Shown piece after piece: positions 43,127-51,482 of a stretch of DNA of 64,000 bases. Source of the stretch: Billgrantia bachuensis. GTDB lineage: Bacteria; Pseudomonadota; Gammaproteobacteria; Pseudomonadales; Halomonadaceae. Each line of letters opens with the position of its first letter. The stretch's first letter is position 1. The notes beneath the pieces were generated by a model. That model saw only the letters and a list, made by a program, of their open reading frames with translations, searched no databases and had not been told where the DNA came from. A program made the translations under genes and the position numbers. The stretch spans positions 1 through 64,000 of the forward strand of contig NZ_JAAQTO010000039.1 in assembly GCF_011742165.1 (NCBI RefSeq), read 5' to 3'.

Positions 43127-45187
43127 ATGACGGAAGCGGACCTCTCCTCGATTCGCACCGCCCTGGAGGACGGCGACTTCGCCTTGGCCCAGCAACAGCT
43201 CGCCGGGTTGACGATGCCACCTTCAGCCGAGCTGCTGGCGCTACAGGCCCAGGCGGCTTACGGCACCGGCGACCTGGAAGGCACGCTGGCCGCCTATGGC
43301 GAGCTCTACCACCTGCACCTGGAAGCGAACCGCCTCCATGAGGCTGCCTTTGCCGCCGTCATGGTCGGCATGTACCTGATGATGGACACGGGCCTGATGG
43401 CCACCGTGCGTGCCTGGCTGTCGCGGGCGGAACGCCTGGTAAAAGACGCGCCGGACAATCCCGTCTGGGCGTGGCTCGCCGCCGTGCGCACCTATGAGCG
43501 CCTGATGTGCGGCGACATGCCGGGCACGGCGCAGTGGGCGCAACGGGCCATGGACGAAGGCCAACGGCACAGCCTGGCCCCACCGTCGATCATCGGGCAG
43601 GTGGCCATGGCGCGGGTCCGCATCCATGACGGCGACCTGGATGAAGGGCTGAGTGCACTGGACGACGTTGCCGTGGAGCTGAGCTCCGGCCATCTCGATC
43701 CCCTCACCACGGGACAGATGTGGTGCGAGGTCATCTGCGCCATGCAGTGGATCGGCCAGCACGACCGCGCCGAGGAGTGGACCGAGGCGATGGAACGCTG
43801 GCGCCATGGGGCGGCGTTCGGCGGGCTCAACGGCCGCTGCCGGGTGCACCGCGCGGAAATCATGCGCCTGCGCGGGCCTTGCGACGCCGCCGAGCAGGAG
43901 GCGCTGCTGGCCTGCGAGGAGCTGCGCCCGTGGATGCGGCGGGAGTACGGCTGGCCGTTGACCGAACTCGGCAACGCGCGGCTGCGCAAGGGTGACTTCG
44001 CCGGTGCCGAGGAGGCGTTTCTCGCGGCGCATCAGAACGCCTGGCTCCCTCAACCGGGCCTGGCGCTGCTGCGATTGGCCGAGGGCCGGGTCGACGAAGC
44101 GCTATCCATGATCAACGGCGCCCTCGACCATCCATTCGACGTGCCGTCGAAGGAGCGCCCGCCTTCGGGAGGCCTGCAGCGGGCTCCTTTGCGCGATGCC
44201 CAGGTGGTCATCGCGCTGGCGGCCGGAGACGGCGGCACGGCCCGCACCGCCGCAGCCGACCTCGCGGAGATCGCCCGGACGTACCGGAGCCGCACGCTGC
44301 AGAACTCGGCGCTCGCCGCGCAGGGTCGCCTAGCGTTATTCGACAGTCAGCAGAACGATGCGATACGGCTTCTGAGCGAGGCCGTCATGGAATGGGTCTC
44401 GCTGCGAATGCCGTTCGAGGCGGCGCAACTGCGCGTCGAACTGGCGGCGGCGCACCGCGCGGCGGGCAACGACAAGTCGGCCGAGCTGGAGCTCGACGCG
44501 GCGTGTCGAGCCTTCGAGAACCTCCATGCCCTGCCCTGGGCGGAACTGGCCCGCGAACACGTGCCGGTCCTGGCTGCGCGTCAAGCGGCCGAGCCCGAGC
44601 AGTGCCTCTTCCGTTGCGAGGGGGACATGCGCACGGTGACGTTCGACGGCCTCACCGTGTACTTGAAGGATCTGAAGGGCATGCACTACCTGGAACGCCT
44701 GCTGATGGAGCCCGGCCGGGAATTTCATGTGCTCGATCTGGTGGCTGTGGAGCGTGGCTCACTCCCGGTCGGTGGCGCTGTGGGTGGCACCAGGCGCGGT
44801 GCTGATTCCGGCTTGGGCCAGGCGGGGTTGGAAGTGTTCGACTCAAAGGCCCGTGAGGCCTACCGGCAGCGACTCGCCGAAACCGAAGAGGACATTGCCG
44901 AGGCCGAGGCAAACAATGATTTCCACCGTGCTGAGCTGGCGCGTGCCGACCGTCAGTTCTTGATCGATGAGCTTCGTCGCGGCGTCGGTCTGAACGGTCG
45001 GGCCCGAACCGTCGGTGACGGCCTGGAACGCGCTCGCACCAGCGCCACCCGCTCGCTGCGCTACGCCCTCAAGCGCATCTCGCAGCATCACCCGAGCCTC
45101 GGCAAGCATCTAGTACGAACGATCCGAACCGGCAGCTATTTCGCCTACGAGCCCGACCCTCGCGCGCCGGTGCACTGGACGACCTGA
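43127..45187 (+). CDS. TPR-repeat transcriptional-regulator-like protein
   Basis: 686 residues from ATG 43127 (no strong ribosome-binding site; GCAACCGAGCG precedes). About 480 residues are TPR-like helical pairs (GDLEGTLAAYGELYHLHLEA; LTELGNARLRKGDFAGAEEA). The last ~180 hold a conserved module often found at the end of adenylate-cyclase or LuxR-like regulators: TVTFDGLTVYLKDLKGMHYL, AREAYRQRLAETEEDIAEAE, SLRYALKRISQHHPSLGKHL, IRTGSYFAYEPDP. That module is helix-turn-helix-like and may bind DNA. Divergent from the truncated haemoglobin, which it may control. No ATPase domain is present, unlike the larger relatives. Confidence 0.75.
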   Translation: MTEADLSSIRTALEDGDFALAQQQLAGLTMPPSAELLALQAQAAYGTGDLEGTLAAYGELYHLHLEANRLHEAAFAAVMVGMYLMMDTGLMATVRAWLSRAERLVKDAPDNPVWAWLAAVRTYERLMCGDMPGTAQWAQRAMDEGQRHSLAPPSIIGQVAMARVRIHDGDLDEGLSALDDVAVELSSGHLDPLTTGQMWCEVICAMQWIGQHDRAEEWTEAMERWRHGAAFGGLNGRCRVHRAEIMRLRGPCDAAEQEALLACEELRPWMRREYGWPLTELGNARLRKGDFAGAEEAFLAAHQNAWLPQPGLALLRLAEGRVDEALSMINGALDHPFDVPSKERPPSGGLQRAPLRDAQVVIALAAGDGGTARTAAADLAEIARTYRSRTLQNSALAAQGRLALFDSQQNDAIRLLSEAVMEWVSLRMPFEAAQLRVELAAAHRAAGNDKSAELELDAACRAFENLHALPWAELAREHVPVLAARQAAEPEQCLFRCEGDMRTVTFDGLTVYLKDLKGMHYLERLLMEPGREFHVLDLVAVERGSLPVGGAVGGTRRGADSGLGQAGLEVFDSKAREAYRQRLAETEEDIAEAEANNDFHRAELARADRQFLIDELRRGVGLNGRARTVGDGLERARTSATRSLRYALKRISQHHPSLGKHLVRTIRTGSYFAYEPDPRAPVHWTT

Positions 45188-45238
45188 CGGCTCCCGACGG
45201 GCGCGCCCGCTCCGGTATTCAGGGCCGATCGGGTACGC

Positions 45239-45895
45239 TCAAACGCCGCCCTGCCCCGCAACTCCCGCCATGCCGTCCAGTTCGCTCTCATCGACGCCGA
45301 GCATCTGCAGGATGTTGCGCTGGGCGGCGTCGAGGATACGCTGGCGCTCCTGCTCGCTGGGCAGGCTCTTGGCGATGGCCACGGCACCTACCAAGGAGGC
45401 GAGAATCACGCGGGATTTGTCGGCGATGATCTCGCGGTCGGGCTCGAAGGGGAGTTTCTTGAGGCGACTCAGCGCGATGAGGCGGGTTTCCAGCATCTTC
45501 TTCATGCGCAGGTAGGAGGCTTCGAACAGTGTGCGGATCTCGGCGTTCTCGTTGCCGATCTCGTTGAACAGCACCGACTCGGGACCCGGCTTGCGCTTGC
45601 GTTCCAGCTCCTGCAAGTTCCAGCAGTTGGCGACCAGCTCCGTCAGGTGCTTCACTGAGAGGGGCCCCTTGACCAGCCGTGCCGCGCGGCTGCTCTCCAG
45701 GGTTTCGCGCACCGAGGCGTGATAGAGCGCCTCCTTCGAGGAGAAGTGCGCGTAGAAGGCGCCGTGGGTCATCTTGGCCAATTTCATGATCTGGCCGATG
45801 GAGACCTTTTCGAAGCCCTTGCGGCTGAACAGCTCGATGGCCGACTTGAGGATACGCTCCCGAGACTTGGCCTTGTGGTTCGTCGAGTAGGGCAT
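45239..45895 (-). CDS. TetR/AcrR-family regulator, divergent from fabF
   Basis: 218 residues. Helix-turn-helix at residues 12-58 (RERILKSAIELFSRKGFEKV, GQIMKLAKMTHGAFYAHFSS), ligand-binding helices after it. It starts 92 bases from the divergent fabF-like gene, with a 47-base two-layer palindrome between them, so it probably represses fabF and itself. Acyl-CoA or fatty-acid ligands are typical for TetR proteins next to fatty-acid genes. Confidence 0.9.
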   Translation of the reverse strand: MPYSTNHKAKSRERILKSAIELFSRKGFEKVSIGQIMKLAKMTHGAFYAHFSSKEALYHASVRETLESSRAARLVKGPLSVKHLTELVANCWNLQELERKRKPGPESVLFNEIGNENAEIRTLFEASYLRMKKMLETRLIALSRLKKLPFEPDREIIADKSRVILASLVGAVAIAKSLPSEQERQRILDAAQRNILQMLGVDESELDGMAGVAGQGGV

Positions 45896-45910
45896 GGCGA
45901 CTTCACACTC

Positions 45911-45957
45911 CCACGCTGAATATTATCTTGATCATATCAAGCTCGGTGTTAGCGTGG
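45911..45957. promoter_or_regulatory. Two-layer palindromic operator between tetR and fabF
   Basis: Outer arms CCACGCT (45911-45917) and AGCGTGG (45951-45957) and inner arms CTTGAT (45927-45932) and ATCAAG (45936-45941) share the same centre, 45934. It fits binding of two TetR dimers or a dimer with extended contacts. Confidence 0.65.
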
Positions 45958-45986
45958 CACAACCCCAAGCTGTTCAGGAAATTACC

Positions 45987-47252
45987 ATGCAATCACCGCT
46001 CGTCATCACCGGCATGGGCATGATCAGCCCCCTCGGTTGCGGCGTCAAGGCAGGCTGGGAGCGCCTGCTTGCCGGCCGCTCCGGCATCTCTTCGATCAGC
46101 CGCTTCGATACTGGCGAGCTGCCGGTCAAGGTCGCGGGCTCGGTGCCCGGCATCGAGAGTGACCCGGAAGCCGGCCTCGACCCGGACCGCGTGCTGGATG
46201 TCAAGGAGCGCCGCAAGCTGGAGCTGTTCAGCCTCTACGCCATGGCCGCCGCCGAAGAGGCGCTGACCCAGGCCAACTGGTTCCCCCAAAGCGATGCGGA
46301 TCGGCTGGCCACGGCCACCATCGTGGGCTCCGGCATCGGCGGCTTCCCTACCATCACACAGGCGCAGAACACCCTCTCGACGCGCGGCCACCGCAGGCTC
46401 TCACCGTTCACCGTGCCGGCCTTCCTGGCCAACCTGGCGGCGGGCAATGTCTCGATCCGCTATGGCTTGCGCGGGCCGATCGGCTGCCCGGTCACGGCCT
46501 GTGCGGCCGGCGTGCAGGCCATCGGCGACGGCATGCGCCTGATCCGCAGCGGCGAGGCCGAGGTGGCTTTGGTGGGTGGCGCCGAGGCCTGTATCGATCC
46601 ACTCTCGCTGGCCAGCTTCCACGCCATGAAGGCGCTCTCCACCGAGCAGGACGACCCTGCCAAGGCGTCGCGACCCTTCGACCAGGCCCGCAGCGGCTTC
46701 GTGATGGGGGAAGGCGCGGGACTGCTGGTGATCGAAACCCTGGCCCACGCCGAGGCGCGCGGGGCAACGCCGCTGGCCATCCTAAGTGGCTACGGCACCA
46801 GCGCGGATGCCCACCACATCACCGCCGGCCCGGAAGACGGCGCCGGTGCCGCGGCGGCCGTCCGCGCGGCGCTGCGGATGGCGGGTCTCTCTCCCGGAGC
46901 AATCGACCATATCAATGCCCACGCCACCTCGACGCCTGTAGGCGACCGCGCTGAAATCGCATCGCTGCGCAACGCCTTCGGCGACGCCCTGGGTGGCATC
47001 CCGATCTCCGCCACCAAATCCTCGACCGGCCACCTGCTGGGTGCCGCCGGCGGAGTGGAGAGCATCTTCTCCGCCTTGGCGGTGATGCACGACCGCCTGC
47101 CCCCTACTCTGAACCTGGAGAACCGCGACGAGGACCTGCACGACCTGGATATCGTCTCGGGCTCGGCACGCGAGCACGCGACTCAGCACGTGCTGTGCAA
47201 CGGCTTCGGCTTCGGTGGGGTGAATGCGGCGCTGATCGTGAGCAAGGTGTAG
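45987..47252 (+). CDS. fabF: Beta-ketoacyl-ACP synthase II (FabF-like)
   Basis: Elongates acyl-ACP with malonyl-ACP in fatty-acid synthesis. 421 residues with the complete thiolase-fold triad: Cys in CPVTACAAGVQAIGDG (near 171), His in NAHATSTPVGD (near 310) and His in SSTGHLLGAAG (near 347); FGFGGVNA closes the fold. Start ATG 45987 with AGGAAAT upstream, giving the usual VVITGMG-type N-terminus. It stands alone with a TetR gene rather than in a fab cluster, so it is probably a specialised, regulated isozyme. Confidence 0.93.
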   Translation: MQSPLVITGMGMISPLGCGVKAGWERLLAGRSGISSISRFDTGELPVKVAGSVPGIESDPEAGLDPDRVLDVKERRKLELFSLYAMAAAEEALTQANWFPQSDADRLATATIVGSGIGGFPTITQAQNTLSTRGHRRLSPFTVPAFLANLAAGNVSIRYGLRGPIGCPVTACAAGVQAIGDGMRLIRSGEAEVALVGGAEACIDPLSLASFHAMKALSTEQDDPAKASRPFDQARSGFVMGEGAGLLVIETLAHAEARGATPLAILSGYGTSADAHHITAGPEDGAGAAAAVRAALRMAGLSPGAIDHINAHATSTPVGDRAEIASLRNAFGDALGGIPISATKSSTGHLLGAAGGVESIFSALAVMHDRLPPTLNLENRDEDLHDLDIVSGSAREHATQHVLCNGFGFGGVNAALIVSKV

Positions 47253-47286
47253 AGGGCCGTTCCGGCTTTCGTCGTTAAACGGTAGT

Positions 47287-47313
47287 ACCCCGGCCAGGTA
47301 CCTGGCTCGGGGT
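47287..47313. terminator. Shared terminator of the convergent fabF and tag genes
   Basis: ACCCCG...CGGGGT outer stem with an inner CCAGGTACCTGG palindrome (47294-47305): a near-perfect 27-base hairpin between two convergent stops. T-runs are weak on both sides. Confidence 0.7.
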
Positions 47314-47339
47314 GCACTAGTGGCGCGTTGGCTACGTGA

Positions 47340-47954
47340 CTACGCAGCGGCAGGCCGCTCGAAGCCCAGACGGGCACGTTCGACCTCGTCACGGACGACG
47401 CAGCCTATTGCGTGGTCGTTGATCAATCCCATGGCCTGCATGAAGGCGTAAACCGTCGTCGGCCCAACGAACTTCCAGCCTTGCTTCTTGAGTGCCTTTG
47501 ACAGTGCAATCGACTCCGCCGATGTCGATGCACTCTGTGGCTCAACGTCCCGCTGCGGGGCTGGCTCATGGCGCCAGAAGAAGGCCGCAAGAGAGCCTTC
47601 CCGCTCGACGAGCTCCATGGCACGGCGCGCATTGTTGATGACGGCTTCGATCTTGCCACGGTGGCGTACGATTCCCGCATCGTTAACCAACCGCTCGACA
47701 TCGTGCTGATCAAACTGTGCGATGCGTGCAAAGTCGAAATCGCAGAAAGCAGCACGAAAGTTCTCTCGCTTCGCGAGGATCGTGCGCCAGCTCAGACCCG
47801 ACTGAAACCCCTCGAGACACAGCTTTTCGAACAGGCGCCGATCATCGCTGACCGGGAACCCCCACTCGGTGTCGTGATAGGCAAGAAACTCAGGGGCAGC
47901 GCTACACCAGCGGCAACGTTGGTGGCCGTCGGGGCCAGAAATCAGATTTGTCAT
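47340..47954 (-). CDS. tag: DNA-3-methyladenine glycosylase I
   Basis: Excises 3-methyladenine from alkylated DNA (base-excision repair). 204 residues: CRWCSAAPEFLAYHDTEWGF at residues 14-33 includes the zinc-site Cys and the HDTEWG motif; GFQSGLSWRTILAKRENFR follows near 49; the C-terminal WKFVGPTTVYAFMQAMGLIN is the base-recognition helix-hairpin region. Length is normal for Tag. Confidence 0.95.
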   Translation of the reverse strand: MTNLISGPDGHQRCRWCSAAPEFLAYHDTEWGFPVSDDRRLFEKLCLEGFQSGLSWRTILAKRENFRAAFCDFDFARIAQFDQHDVERLVNDAGIVRHRGKIEAVINNARRAMELVEREGSLAAFFWRHEPAPQRDVEPQSASTSAESIALSKALKKQGWKFVGPTTVYAFMQAMGLINDHAIGCVVRDEVERARLGFERPAAA

Positions 47955-47985
47955 TTTGTCGTCCTGAGTGAAGCAGGTCGGAATG

Positions 47986-48276
47986 CTAGGAGAGCAGAAA
48001 CGCTAGCCGTTCATCCGCCTTGTTTGGGGCTACTTCAATGATTTCCGCGCTCACGACACCCTCTGCCACGAATGGATCCTCATCGACTCGCTGCTGAAGG
48101 ACGTCCAGGGAGACGTTATGCGCCAGGATGGCACCGCCCTGCTTCGGCTGAATGCTGCCCGAAACGAGAAACACACCTTCATCGAAGCCGCGTTCGAGCC
48201 ATTGCTTGTGGCCCTCCATGAAACGGCCGGCCTCACTCTTGTTGTCCGAAAAGCGTAGAAATACCAGGTGCATCAT
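47986..48276 (-). CDS. YCII-related protein
   Basis: 96 residues from ATG 48276 (AGGGG 5 bases upstream). MMHLVFLRFSDNKSEAGRFM, then HKQWLERGFDEGVFLVSGSI and the closing DPFVAEGVVSAEIIEVAP give the YciI-like ferredoxin fold with its conserved His and Asp. Function unknown, possibly an unusual lyase or dehalogenase relative. Adjacent, same strand, to a TetR gene. Confidence 0.88.
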   Translation of the reverse strand: MMHLVFLRFSDNKSEAGRFMEGHKQWLERGFDEGVFLVSGSIQPKQGGAILAHNVSLDVLQQRVDEDPFVAEGVVSAEIIEVAPNKADERLAFLLS

Positions 48277-48293
48277 CAAGCCCCTTCTTGTGG

Positions 48294-48875
48294 TTATTCA
48301 GCGTGCGTGCTCTGTGCTACGCAGGCGTCCAGCCAATCGAGCAGTTGCTCAACCTCAGCGTCAACGAAGCTCGAGTCCTGATAGGCATTCGCCACCAAGG
48401 CGATCCCTTGGCTGCGCGCCAGCAGGTGCATCGCTAGCGCATCGGCATCGGCCTCATGCCCCAGGGCGACGAACTGCCGGTGTAGCCAGGTCCGGAACAA
48501 GGTCATGACCTCATTCGCCGCATCGCGCTGGAGATGCTCCAGCTTTGCAAGCTCGGCACAGAGCGTGCCGACCGGGCAGCCGTGGCGCATGATCTTGCCC
48601 CGGTTGCCGATCAGGATGCGGACGAAGCTGCGGATGCGCTCTACAGGCCCGCTACTCTCGGCTTCCCACTGGTCGAGCATGTCGCGCGTGTTGGCAAGGC
48701 GCCGTTGGATCACGGTTTTCAGGATCTCGTCCTTCGTCTTGAAGTGGTAATAGAAATTACCCCGGGATATGCCAACAGCTTCCGCTATGTTCGCGAAAGA
48801 GGTCTGCTCGAACCCTTGCCGATAAAACAGATCGTCCGCTGCCGTGATGATTTGCTCACGCGTCGAGTTTTGCAT
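48294..48875 (-). CDS. TetR-family regulator, probably autoregulatory
   Basis: 193 residues. Helix-turn-helix residues 5-50 (REQIITAADDLFYRQGFEQT, FANIAEAVGISRGNFYYHFK). The C-terminal domain has MRHGCPVGTLCAELAKLEHL, typical of the YxaF/LmrA-like branch (TetR_C). It precedes the YCII gene by 17 bases on the same strand, so both form one unit. Two copies of a TAGGAC-type palindrome lie 35-90 bases upstream. Confidence 0.9.
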   Translation of the reverse strand: MQNSTREQIITAADDLFYRQGFEQTSFANIAEAVGISRGNFYYHFKTKDEILKTVIQRRLANTRDMLDQWEAESSGPVERIRSFVRILIGNRGKIMRHGCPVGTLCAELAKLEHLQRDAANEVMTLFRTWLHRQFVALGHEADADALAMHLLARSQGIALVANAYQDSSFVDAEVEQLLDWLDACVAQSTHAE

Positions 48876-48945
48876 CGGGACCTCTCCCCTCTCACGGCAG
48901 TCGCTTCAAGCACTGTAGGACGTATGCCCTAACGTCGGATAAAGC

Positions 48946-48963
48946 ATAGGACGATCGTCCTAT
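48946..48963. promoter_or_regulatory. Perfect palindromic operator upstream of the TetR gene
   Basis: ATAGGACGATCGTCCTAT is a perfect 18-base palindrome. An imperfect relative, TAGGACGTATGCCCTA, lies at 48916-48931 next to the TetR start. The pair fits TetR autoregulation, and the region right of it may carry the promoter. Confidence 0.65.
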
Positions 48964-49062
48964 TCGGTCAAGGCTCAAGGAGAGCTGCAGGTGCCGAATT
49001 CACGCTGCCCGGTAGCTGGAAGCCCCAGGGCGAGTGAGATCGAGCTGACCACGGCTCAAGAC

Positions 49063-49096
49063 AAAAACCCCGAACCAGTTAACTGGCCCGGGGTTT
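49063..49096 (-). terminator. Terminator of the small secreted-protein gene
   Basis: AACCCCGAACCAGTT and AACTGGCCCGGGGTT (49066-49095) form an almost perfect stem centred on GTTAAC. On the minus strand TTTTTGTC follows. Confidence 0.85.
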
Positions 49097-49131
49097 AGCG
49101 CCACACATGTGGTGGGCTACCTGGCACTGGC

Positions 49132-49272
49132 TCAATGGCAGTGAACGCTACCTACGCTGTTATCCATGTGGCAGCACTGCCCCGGCGGGGAACTCTTGCG
49201 GCAGCCTCCGCCATGAGCCAGAACGCTGCTACTGAACACCAGCAGCGCAAGAGCAACGATTACTATTTTCAT
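49132..49272 (-). CDS. Small exported Cys/His protein
   Basis: 46 residues: signal peptide MKIVIVALALLVFSSSVLA (cleavage expected after Ala19), then a 27-residue mature peptide HGGGCRKSSPPGQCCHMDN ending SVHCH. Four Cys and four His in so short a chain suggest metal binding or disulfides in the periplasm. Start is the ATG at 49272 (AGGGGAAGC upstream), and a strong terminator lies after the stop, so it is a genuine gene. Similar HGGGC...PPGQCCH...HCH peptides occur in many Proteobacteria and, from memory, have no assigned function. Confidence 0.7.
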   Translation of the reverse strand: MKIVIVALALLVFSSSVLAHGGGCRKSSPPGQCCHMDNSVGSVHCH

Positions 49273-49374
49273 AGCTTCCCCTTCATTTAATTATTATCGG
49301 AAGTTCCTGCGCTGCCAGATTGCCTGAAGCCGATCCTCGACAGCAATTTTTATTTAGTCCGACGCCCTCCACTG

Positions 49375-50313
49375 TCACTCCGCGACGATACGATCCCGCC
49401 CGTTCTGCTTCGCGCGATATAGCAGACGATCCGCCTTCTCGATCAGCGAGGCCTGGCCGCCGCCGTCCGTCGGATCTGCAGTTGCGACCCCCATACTGAC
49501 GGTGACGAGGTGGGAGACGTCGGACGCTCGATGCGGGATGGCCGCGTCACCGATGGCTGCCTGGCAGCGCTCCGCCACCTGCCGGGCGGCTTCGAGGCTT
49601 GTCTCCGGCAAGACGAGCACGAACTCCTCGCCACCGAAGCGCGCCAGCAAGTCGCGAGGCCGCACGATCGACGAGACAAGGATCTGCGCTATACGGCGCA
49701 AGCAGTCGTCGCCGGCGAGATGGCCGTAGTGGTCGTTGTACTGCTTGAAGCAGTCGATATCCAACATGATGAATGAGAGCGGTTGTTCACTGCGGCGGGC
49801 ACTCGCCCACTCAGTCTCCAGCACGGAATCCAGCAGGCGGCGGTTGGCAATGCCGGTCAGGCCATCCTGATACGAGAGCTCCTCCAGCTCCCGTTGTAGC
49901 CGTAGCAGCTTCTCTTCGTTCTGCTTGCGCTCGCTGATGTCGAACATGAAGCCGATCAGCGCTTCCACTTCGCCTGCGCCGTTGCGTACTACATGCACGA
50001 CATCGCGAATCCACACGTAGCTGCCGTCGGCCTTCAGCGCGCGGTAATCCGCTTCGTGATCGACCCCCGCCTTGGACTGCTCGACGCAGAAGTTGACGAC
50101 TCTGTCGCGGTCGTCCGGATGCATGCGTTCTACCCAGTCGTCGATACCAACCCAGCTGTGTGGCGACCAACCCAACAGGCTCTCTATTTGCGGCCCGATA
50201 TAGGTGAAGCGCAGCGTTTCCCAGTCGATCTTCCAAGGGATGGCCTTGGTGGACTCCAGCAGCGTTTTATAAACGGTGGTGTCTACATTCATCTCTACGA
50301 CAACGTCATTCAT
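49375..50313 (-). CDS. PAS-GGDEF diguanylate cyclase
   Basis: 312 residues. A PAS_3-type sensor spans residues ~25-130 (FTYIGPQIESLLGWSPHSW, HPDDRDRVVNF, YRALKADGSYVWIRD, FDISERKQNEEKL). A GGDEF domain follows: DGLTGIANRRLLD near 150, LDIDCFKQYNDHYGHLAGDD near 188 and the intact active site RFGGEEFVLVLPET near 222. It makes cyclic di-GMP. Cytoplasmic, with no membrane span. An RxxD inhibitory site is not evident before GGEEF. Confidence 0.95.
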   Translation of the reverse strand: MNDVVVEMNVDTTVYKTLLESTKAIPWKIDWETLRFTYIGPQIESLLGWSPHSWVGIDDWVERMHPDDRDRVVNFCVEQSKAGVDHEADYRALKADGSYVWIRDVVHVVRNGAGEVEALIGFMFDISERKQNEEKLLRLQRELEELSYQDGLTGIANRRLLDSVLETEWASARRSEQPLSFIMLDIDCFKQYNDHYGHLAGDDCLRRIAQILVSSIVRPRDLLARFGGEEFVLVLPETSLEAARQVAERCQAAIGDAAIPHRASDVSHLVTVSMGVATADPTDGGGQASLIEKADRLLYRAKQNGRDRIVAE

Positions 50314-50424
50314 GTATTCATGGCCTCCGCAAATAAGTTATGCGCGTCCATGCATGAACTGATCTTGCTTCATGACTTTGACACAGCGAGGCCAGGAAAT
50401 AGAACAAAAATAAGACCATTGGAC

Positions 50425-50727
50425 TCATACGCGAGTATGAGCCTGCCTGATGCGTGCCTTGATCCGACTGAGCGACGCCGGTGTAACCCGAACATAGCCG
50501 GCTATATCCCGGTCGGCCACACGGCTTGCGATGTGAGGGTATTCTTCGATGAGGCGCCGGTAGCGCGCCTCCGCGGAGTAGAGCAGCAGCTCGCGCTCTC
50601 GACACTCACTGCGAAAACCGTCGAGTTCAGAGGCTCGCCTGAGCGCGCGCTGCCATTTGGGGTGGGAAGCGAGCAGCCGGCCAGCTGCTCGAGAATATGC
50701 TTCGCTGTGCTCAAAAAGATCCCCTAC
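50425..50727 (-). pseudogene. Crp/Fnr-family regulator, C-terminal fragment
   Basis: An open frame from just after the SRPBCC stop down to TGA 50425-50427 encodes LLASHPKWQRALRRASEL, then RERELLLYSAEARYRRLIEE and YPHIASRVADRDIAGYVRVT with PASLSRIKARIR: the dimer helix and winged helix-turn-helix of a Crp/Fnr regulator of the small-chain type. The cyclic-nucleotide-binding half is missing, and the frame has no start codon or ribosome-binding site. 5'-truncated remnant. Confidence 0.75.
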
Positions 50728-50730
50728 GCA

Positions 50731-51147
50731 TTAACCTGGACGCTTCATCTCCACATGCCGCCCGAAGTTGTCCAGGATAGCCTGCCAGCCTTGTCGCTGC
50801 ATTTCCGGCGGGTTCTCCGGTTCTGCATCGAATGCCGATTTGACGAGGACGCCGTCGGCGCGTTCGATGAACTCGACCTCAACTTCCCGGCCGTCGCTCA
50901 TGCGATATTCGATGAGCCGGGATGGTACGATGCGGGTGTATGTACCTTCAAAGTCAAAACCCATACTGCCGTCCTTGGCTTCCATGCGCGACAGGAATTT
51001 TCCTCCCTCGCGCAGATCCACACTACTCCGTGTGGTGTGCCAGTCGTCAGAGGCAGCGTTCCACTGTTTGATATCGTCAGGGTTGCTCCAAGCCGCCCAG
51101 ACACTGTCCAGATCGGCCCTGACTACGGTTTCGATGGCGATTTTCAT
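50731..51147 (-). CDS. SRPBCC / AHSA1-domain protein
   Basis: 138 residues: IAIETVVRADLDSVWAAWSN at the N-terminus and ADGVLVKSAFDAEPENPPEM, then QGWQAILDNFGRHV at the C-terminus, the START-like fold of AHSA1 proteins. These bind hydrophobic ligands; in bacteria they often pair with ArsR regulators, but none is adjacent here. Start ATG 51147 with GAGGAACCC upstream. Confidence 0.88.
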   Translation of the reverse strand: MKIAIETVVRADLDSVWAAWSNPDDIKQWNAASDDWHTTRSSVDLREGGKFLSRMEAKDGSMGFDFEGTYTRIVPSRLIEYRMSDGREVEVEFIERADGVLVKSAFDAEPENPPEMQRQGWQAILDNFGRHVEMKRPG

Positions 51148-51247
51148 GAAGGGTTCCTCGAATCAAGTAAAGCGGTGGCATTCACCCCATAAACGAACGA
51201 GACGAGGCCAATTCGACATCTGTTTCGCTACGAGACTGGCCTGAGCA

Positions 51248-51400
51248 TCAGAGTCTCGTCACCATCGTCACCGTGGTACCGCTCGTGTGCCATCCTTGCG
51301 CACAGTAGAAGCCATGCGCCCAGTAGCCTTCTTCAGAACCTGCAGTTACGTACGCAATTCCGCAACCTGTAGTCTCTTCTTGTATGACTGGTTTCAGCAT
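51248..51400 (-). CDS. Possible 50-residue protein
   Basis: A frame from ATG 51400, preceded by a strong GAGGAGGCGGC, reads MLKPVIQEETTGCGIAYVTA and then a Tyr/Trp/His/Thr-rich tail (GYWAHGFYCAQGWHTSGTTV). The N-terminus resembles the start of a longer papain-like or C39-like family (MLxPVIQEExTGCGIA), so it could be a remnant whose 3' part has been replaced. Not otherwise recognised. Confidence 0.35.
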   Translation of the reverse strand: MLKPVIQEETTGCGIAYVTAGSEEGYWAHGFYCAQGWHTSGTTVTMVTRL

Positions 51401-51482
51401 GCCGCCTCCTCAAGGACTGTGATTTCTCAACATATATAGGACAATATTGTAAAGCCTTGAGCGTTTCGAGTTGCAGGTATAG

